From Rhodobacteraceae bacterium CG17_big_fil_post_rev_8_21_14_2_50_63_15 (GTDB lineage Bacteria; Pseudomonadota; Alphaproteobacteria; Rhodobacterales; Rhodobacteraceae): a stretch of 64,000 bases of DNA. The notes under the pieces are model-generated. The model had not been told where the DNA came from, did no database searches, and saw nothing but the letters and a program-made list of their open reading frames with translations. Location: assembly GCA_002783205.1 (NCBI GenBank), contig PFEY01000050.1, forward strand, positions 28,918-92,917, written 5' to 3'. The stretch's first letter is position 1. Every line of letters begins with the position of its first letter. This document shows, one piece after another, positions 59,427 through 64,000 of this stretch. A program made the translations under genes and the position numbers.

Positions 59427-60776
59427 GTGGATATTCTAACTATTTTGCCGCAATTCGGTAATGCTTTCATGACGATAATCGCCTTTGTCGTGGCGCTTTC
59501 GGTGATTGTGGCGGTGCATGAATATGGCCATTACATCGTTGGTCGCTGGTCCGGGATCAAGGCCGAGGTGTTCTCTTTGGGCTTTGGGCCGGTGCTCTGG
59601 TCGCGCATGGATCGGCACGGCACGCGGTGGCAGGTGGCGGCATTGCCATTTGGCGGTTTCGTGAAATTTCTCGGCGATGCTGATGCGGCGAGCGGCAAGG
59701 ATTCCGCAGTGATGGCCGCAACTCCGCCAGAGCGTTTGCGACAGACCATGCATGGGGCCCCCCTCTGGGCGCGCTCCGCCACGGTGGTGGCGGGGCCGGT
59801 CTTCAATTTCATTCTGTCGATTGTCATATTTGCCGCAGTCATGATGGCTCAGGGCAAGACCGCCGATCCACTTACAGTCGGCGCCTTGCGGCCGCTCCCC
59901 GTAGAGGGGTTGAGCCTTCAGCCGGGCGATCGGGTGCTGGCCATCGAGGGCCGTGCGCTGCCTGCGTTCGGGAAGGATGAGGCATTCGCTGCGTTCATCG
60001 ATGATCTGCCCAGACGTGCCTTGCTTGCCTATGAAGTCAGCCGCGAAGGAACCGCGTTGCGCGTTTTGGGGCCACAGCTCATGCCGCCGATTGTCAACGG
60101 CGTCGCCCCGCAATCGGCCGCATTTGCCTCGCAGATTCAGCCGGGGGATGTGATCACCGCAATCAACGATACGCCAATCGTTGCCTTCTCGGAATTGCGC
60201 GCCTTTGTCGAGGGCTCGGAGGGCGCGACGTTTGATCTGCATCTCTGGCGTGCGGGTGGCGAGACCCTTGTTGTGCCGATCACTCCGCGGCGGGTGGACG
60301 AGCCACAGGGCGAGGGTGGCTTTCGCACCGAATGGCGGGTCGGCATTATGGGCGGGCTGGCTTTTGAGCCCGCGACTGCGAGCCTTGGTCCGATTGCGGC
60401 GGTGAGTGATGCGGTCGGGCAAACGCTGGAGATCATTCAGGGCTCGCTGTCCGGACTCTATCATATGGTCACTGGTGCGATCAGCAGTTGCAACATGTCC
60501 GGTCCCATCGGCATTGCGCAGGTCTCTGGCGCGATGGCCAGTCAAGGCGCGCAAAGCTTCATCTGGTTCATTGCCGTGCTCTCGACCGCAGTGGGGCTGC
60601 TCAATCTCTTTCCTGTGCCTGTGCTCGATGGCGGGCATCTGGTGTTTTATGCCTACGAGGCGGTAGCGGGACGTCCGCCAAGCGATCGGGCGCTGCGCGT
60701 TCTGATGAGCATCGGTCTCACGCTGGTTTTGTCGCTGATGGTGTTTGCGCTGTTCAACGACATCTTCTGCCCGTGA
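59427..60776 (+). CDS. rseP: RseP-type site-2 protease
   Basis: VAVHEYGHYIVGRWSGIKAEVFSLGFGP (HExxH), PDZ region, LLNLFPVPVLDGGHLVFYAYEAV. Confidence 0.96.
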   Translation: MDILTILPQFGNAFMTIIAFVVALSVIVAVHEYGHYIVGRWSGIKAEVFSLGFGPVLWSRMDRHGTRWQVAALPFGGFVKFLGDADAASGKDSAVMAATPPERLRQTMHGAPLWARSATVVAGPVFNFILSIVIFAAVMMAQGKTADPLTVGALRPLPVEGLSLQPGDRVLAIEGRALPAFGKDEAFAAFIDDLPRRALLAYEVSREGTALRVLGPQLMPPIVNGVAPQSAAFASQIQPGDVITAINDTPIVAFSELRAFVEGSEGATFDLHLWRAGGETLVVPITPRRVDEPQGEGGFRTEWRVGIMGGLAFEPATASLGPIAAVSDAVGQTLEIIQGSLSGLYHMVTGAISSCNMSGPIGIAQVSGAMASQGAQSFIWFIAVLSTAVGLLNLFPVPVLDGGHLVFYAYEAVAGRPPSDRALRVLMSIGLTLVLSLMVFALFNDIFCP

Positions 60777-60804
60777 GCGCCGTACCGGTGGAGCGCGGTG
60801 TGAT

Positions 60805-62130
60805 TTGAGTATTTGCAGAACAGTGAAAACGCCGGGCCTTTTCGGGTTCCGAGGCGGCTCTGTCCTTGTCAGGGAAGACGCCGGGGCTTGGTTGTTGAGC
60901 AACAGGCTCATCAAAGGGCTGGTGTTTCTGGTGATGGTGCTCATTGCCCCGCTGGCGCAGTCCGAAGAAACGGTTTTCAGAGGTCTTGCACGCGTCGACG
61001 CGGTAGCGAGCGCGATTACCGACACGCGGCGGGGGATCGAGGTGCATCTGCGCCTGAGTCAGGGCGTGCCCTACCGGGTCTTCACGCTCGATACGCCGGC
61101 GCGTCTGGTCCTCGATTTTCGAGAGGTGGACTGGGGTGGTGCGAAAGCGGCCGGGCTGATCTACGGGATGCGCGCCAAAGGCCTGCGTCTGGGGCAGATC
61201 CGGCCCGGCTGGTCGCGCATGGTGGTCGATCTGGCTGCACCGCATGTTCTGGAGGAAGCCGGGCTGAACGTTGATCGCCAGACGGGTGTGGCCGAGCTGC
61301 GGGTCGTGCTGGGGCCGCCAAATGCAGAGGCCTTTTCTGCTGCTTCAGGCCCACCTGATCTGCCGGGTTGGGATCTGCCGGATCCGCAGTCAGCCCTTCA
61401 TTCAGGGCCGCGCGCAACAGGTGATTCCAGTTTCACGGTGGTGCTTGATCCGGGTCATGGCGGGATTGATCCCGGGGCTGAGGTGGAAAGCGCCATAGAG
61501 AAAGACCTGATGCTTCAATTTGCCCTCGAATTGCGAGAGCTTCTCTTGCGGGCTGGCGGGTTCGAGGTGGTTTTGACGCGCGAGGCGGACGAGTTCGTCT
61601 CGCTGGAGCGGCGGGTGGCCTTGGCGCATCGGGCGGAAGCCGACGTCTTCATCTCGTTGCACGCTGACGCATACTCGGATGCACGGGCGCGCGGAACATC
61701 GGTCTACACTCTGTCTGACACGGCGTCCGACGCGGCGAGCGCAGCGCTGGCCGAGCGTCACAATCGCACCGATATTCTGGCCGGGGTTGATCTGAGTGGC
61801 CAGGATGACATCCTGGCCGATGTCCTCATCGACCTCGCGCGCATAGAGACTGCACCGCGCGCCGAACGGCTGGCCGACGCAATCATTGACGAATTGACAT
61901 CGCGAAAGTTGCCCCTCTTGACCCGACCGCTGCGGCAAGCGGGCTTTTCTGTGCTGAAGGCGCCGGATGTTCCGTCGGTGCTCATCGAGGTTGGATATCT
62001 GTCGAGTCCTCGTGACCTTGCAAATCTGCGCGATGCGGTCTGGCGTGCCGGTGTGGCCGAGGCGTTGCGCGACGCGCTGAGTGCATGGCGTCAGGAAGAT
62101 ATGGCGCGTGCCGGACTGGTTCGGCAATGA
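60805..62130 (+). CDS. N-acetylmuramoyl-L-alanine amidase with AMIN domain
   Basis: VVLDPGHGGIDPGAE, LTREADEFVSLERRVALAHRAEADVFISLHADA, PSVLIEVGYLSSPRD; start uncertain (TTG 60805, GTG 60823 or later). Confidence 0.9.
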   Translation: MSICRTVKTPGLFGFRGGSVLVREDAGAWLLSNRLIKGLVFLVMVLIAPLAQSEETVFRGLARVDAVASAITDTRRGIEVHLRLSQGVPYRVFTLDTPARLVLDFREVDWGGAKAAGLIYGMRAKGLRLGQIRPGWSRMVVDLAAPHVLEEAGLNVDRQTGVAELRVVLGPPNAEAFSAASGPPDLPGWDLPDPQSALHSGPRATGDSSFTVVLDPGHGGIDPGAEVESAIEKDLMLQFALELRELLLRAGGFEVVLTREADEFVSLERRVALAHRAEADVFISLHADAYSDARARGTSVYTLSDTASDAASAALAERHNRTDILAGVDLSGQDDILADVLIDLARIETAPRAERLADAIIDELTSRKLPLLTRPLRQAGFSVLKAPDVPSVLIEVGYLSSPRDLANLRDAVWRAGVAEALRDALSAWRQEDMARAGLVRQ

Positions 62131-62239
62131 GCCTTGGTCAGAGTCTTGGGCAACAATCGGCTGAGAGGCAGGCCTGTTCCCTTTTGACCCGACAGGCCGG
62201 GATGCCTATATCGAGCGATCAGGAGGTGCGGGTGAAGTA

Positions 62240-64000
62240 GTGTTACGTCCGATTCTATCTCTCTTGGGAACCGTGTTCAGCCTGATCACCCTTGCCGTGG
62301 TGATTGTCGGGCTCAGTCTCGGTGCGGTTCTGCATATCTATGGCAAGGATCTGCCGAGTCACGAATCGCTTGCCAATTACACTCCCCCCACCATCAGCCG
62401 GATTTATTCCGGCGAAGGACGGATCATCGACGAATTCGCGCAGGAACGTCGCCTGTTCACGCCCGCCGCCGATATTCCCGATCTGGTGAAACAGGCCTTC
62501 ATCAGTGCGGAGGACAAGAACTTCTACATACATGGGGGCTATGACGCCCTGGGCATTGCCTCGGCACTGGTGGATGCGGTCAAGTCGCGCGGACGCAACG
62601 TGCGCGGTGCCTCGACCATCACGCAGCAGGTGATGAAGAACTTCCTTTTGTCGGGTGATCGGCAGATGGAGCGCAAGATCAAGGAAATCATCCTTGCCAC
62701 CCGGATCGAGGAGACGCTGAGCAAGGAAAAGATCCTCGAGCTCTATCTGAACGAGATCTTTCTGGGTCAGAACAGCTATGGGGTGGCGGCCGCGGCGCAG
62801 ACCTATTTCAACAAGAACCTGCGCGATCTGGCCCCGCATGAGGCGGCGATGCTGGCCTCGATGCCAAAGGCGCCGAGCGACTATCACCCGGTTCGCCAGA
62901 AGGAGCGCCTGCTTGAGCGGCGCAATTTCGTGCTCCGGGAGATGTGGGAAAACGGCTATCTCTCGCAGGCGGAATACGAGGCCGAACGCGCGCAGCCGCT
63001 GCGCTCGGTGCAGAACGGGGATTTCACGCCTTTCAGCGCCGAATTGCCGCCCCGTGATTATTTTACCGACGAGATCCGTCGGCAGCTCAGTCTCGAATTC
63101 GGCGAGGGCGAATTCTTTACCGGCGGGCTGAGCGTGCGGGCGACCATCGACCCGGACATGCAGGTGCATGCCGCGCGAGCGCTGCGCCGTCAGCTCGAAG
63201 CCTATGACCGCGGGCAGGGGCGCTGGCGCGGCACGGGCCTCAAGCTGCCGCCCGAGGTTCTCGGCAACGAGGCCGACTGGGGCCCGGCGTTGGCCGCACT
63301 CGTGGTGCCGCGCGACATCGATCTGGACGGGCCATGGCGGCCGGCGGTGGTGCTGGAGCCGGGCGATCAGGCGATGCGGATCGGCATCGAGGGGATCGAG
63401 GGAGTGCAGGAGGTGCCGCGCAAGGACATTTCCTGGCTGCGCGGCGATTTCAACGCGACCTTCGCGCCGGGCGATGTGGTGCATGTGCGCGCCGTCAATG
63501 ACGACAGCGGGGCCGTTTCGCATTGGAGCCTGCGGCAGGTGCCCGAGGTGCAGGGCGGGTTCATGGCGATGGATGTCAACACCGGCCGTGTGATCGCGAT
63601 GCAGGGCGGGTTCTCCTATCAGGCGTCGGTGTTCAATCGTGCGACACAGGCGATGCGCCAGCCGGGTTCTGCGTTCAAGCCCTTCGTCTACGCCGCTGCG
63701 CTCGACAGTGGATATTCGCCGGCCACGATCGTGGTCGATGCCCCGATCGAGATCAACACGCCGCAGGGCCTGTGGCGCCCGCGCAATTCCTCGAACAAGT
63801 TCTACGGCCCGACACCCTTGCGCACCGGCATCGAGCAGTCGCGCAACCTGATGACCATCCGCCTCGCGCAGGAAGTGGGGATGGATGTCGTTGCCGCTTA
63901 TGCCGAACGTTTCGGCGTCTATGAGCGGATGGGGCAGTTTCTCGCCAATTCGCTGGGGTCGGAGGAAACCACGCTCTACAACATGGTGGCGGCCTACGCG
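62240..64000 (+). CDS. mrcA: Penicillin-binding protein 1A, truncated by window end
   Basis: Open frame to window end: AFISAEDKNFYIHGGYDALGI, RGASTITQQVMKNFLLS, ELYLNEIFLGQNSYGVAAAAQTYF, QPGSAFKPFVYAAAL; absent from ORF track because no stop. Confidence 0.93.
   Translation, partial: MLRPILSLLGTVFSLITLAVVIVGLSLGAVLHIYGKDLPSHESLANYTPPTISRIYSGEGRIIDEFAQERRLFTPAADIPDLVKQAFISAEDKNFYIHGGYDALGIASALVDAVKSRGRNVRGASTITQQVMKNFLLSGDRQMERKIKEIILATRIEETLSKEKILELYLNEIFLGQNSYGVAAAAQTYFNKNLRDLAPHEAAMLASMPKAPSDYHPVRQKERLLERRNFVLREMWENGYLSQAEYEAERAQPLRSVQNGDFTPFSAELPPRDYFTDEIRRQLSLEFGEGEFFTGGLSVRATIDPDMQVHAARALRRQLEAYDRGQGRWRGTGLKLPPEVLGNEADWGPALAALVVPRDIDLDGPWRPAVVLEPGDQAMRIGIEGIEGVQEVPRKDISWLRGDFNATFAPGDVVHVRAVNDDSGAVSHWSLRQVPEVQGGFMAMDVNTGRVIAMQGGFSYQASVFNRATQAMRQPGSAFKPFVYAAALDSGYSPATIVVDAPIEINTPQGLWRPRNSSNKFYGPTPLRTGIEQSRNLMTIRLAQEVGMDVVAAYAERFGVYERMGQFLANSLGSEETTLYNMVAAYA

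Noticed and set aside
59436-61025. 529-aa minus-strand ORF opposite rseP
   Set aside because: Antisense to a well-supported gene; no motif
1-64000. CRISPR array, prophage or integrase signatures
   Set aside because: No regularly spaced repeats, phage structural genes or recombinase ORFs were seen; the only mobile signals are the two IS3 remnants

Overview
GC-rich alphaproteobacterial chromosome segment, most consistent with Rhodobacteraceae (roseobacter-like) from gene content and protein families. All calls come from reading the supplied translations and sequence; no database search was run. Left to right: (1) 0.2-8.0 kb, a tightly overlapping operon encoding an FHA-domain protein, a PP2C phosphatase, three different P-loop/dynamin-like GTPases and two small uncharacterised proteins, one of them weakly roadblock-like. 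This is the best candidate for an undescribed system. (2) 8.3 kb, a UspA protein. (3) 9.1-16.0 kb, a GlnT/GmaS-type glutamine synthetase, a three-gene split glutamate-synthase-like set (MgsABC/GlxBCD type), three small membrane proteins and an ethanolamine-permease-like APC transporter. (4) 17.5-33.4 kb, a catabolic module: 2-oxoacid dehydrogenase E1a/E1b, free-standing lipoyl protein, E2 core without lipoyl domain, lipoate ligase, GMC oxidoreductase with its small subunit, exported VOC protein, HupE/UreJ-like protein, degenerate AcoR-like regulator and a complete Liv ABC transporter. It is bordered by two IS3-family remnants whose shared terminal repeats face it. (5) 33.7-64 kb, mostly housekeeping: infC with an apparent ATA start codon, sulfate assimilation genes, tpiA, sufA/sufT-like genes, a retropepsin-like/RimK fusion, NfeD/SPFH, tgt, lon, an HU-like protein, tRNA-Val, miaA, pyrH-frr-uppS-cdsA-dxr-rseP, an AMIN amidase and a partial PBP1A.
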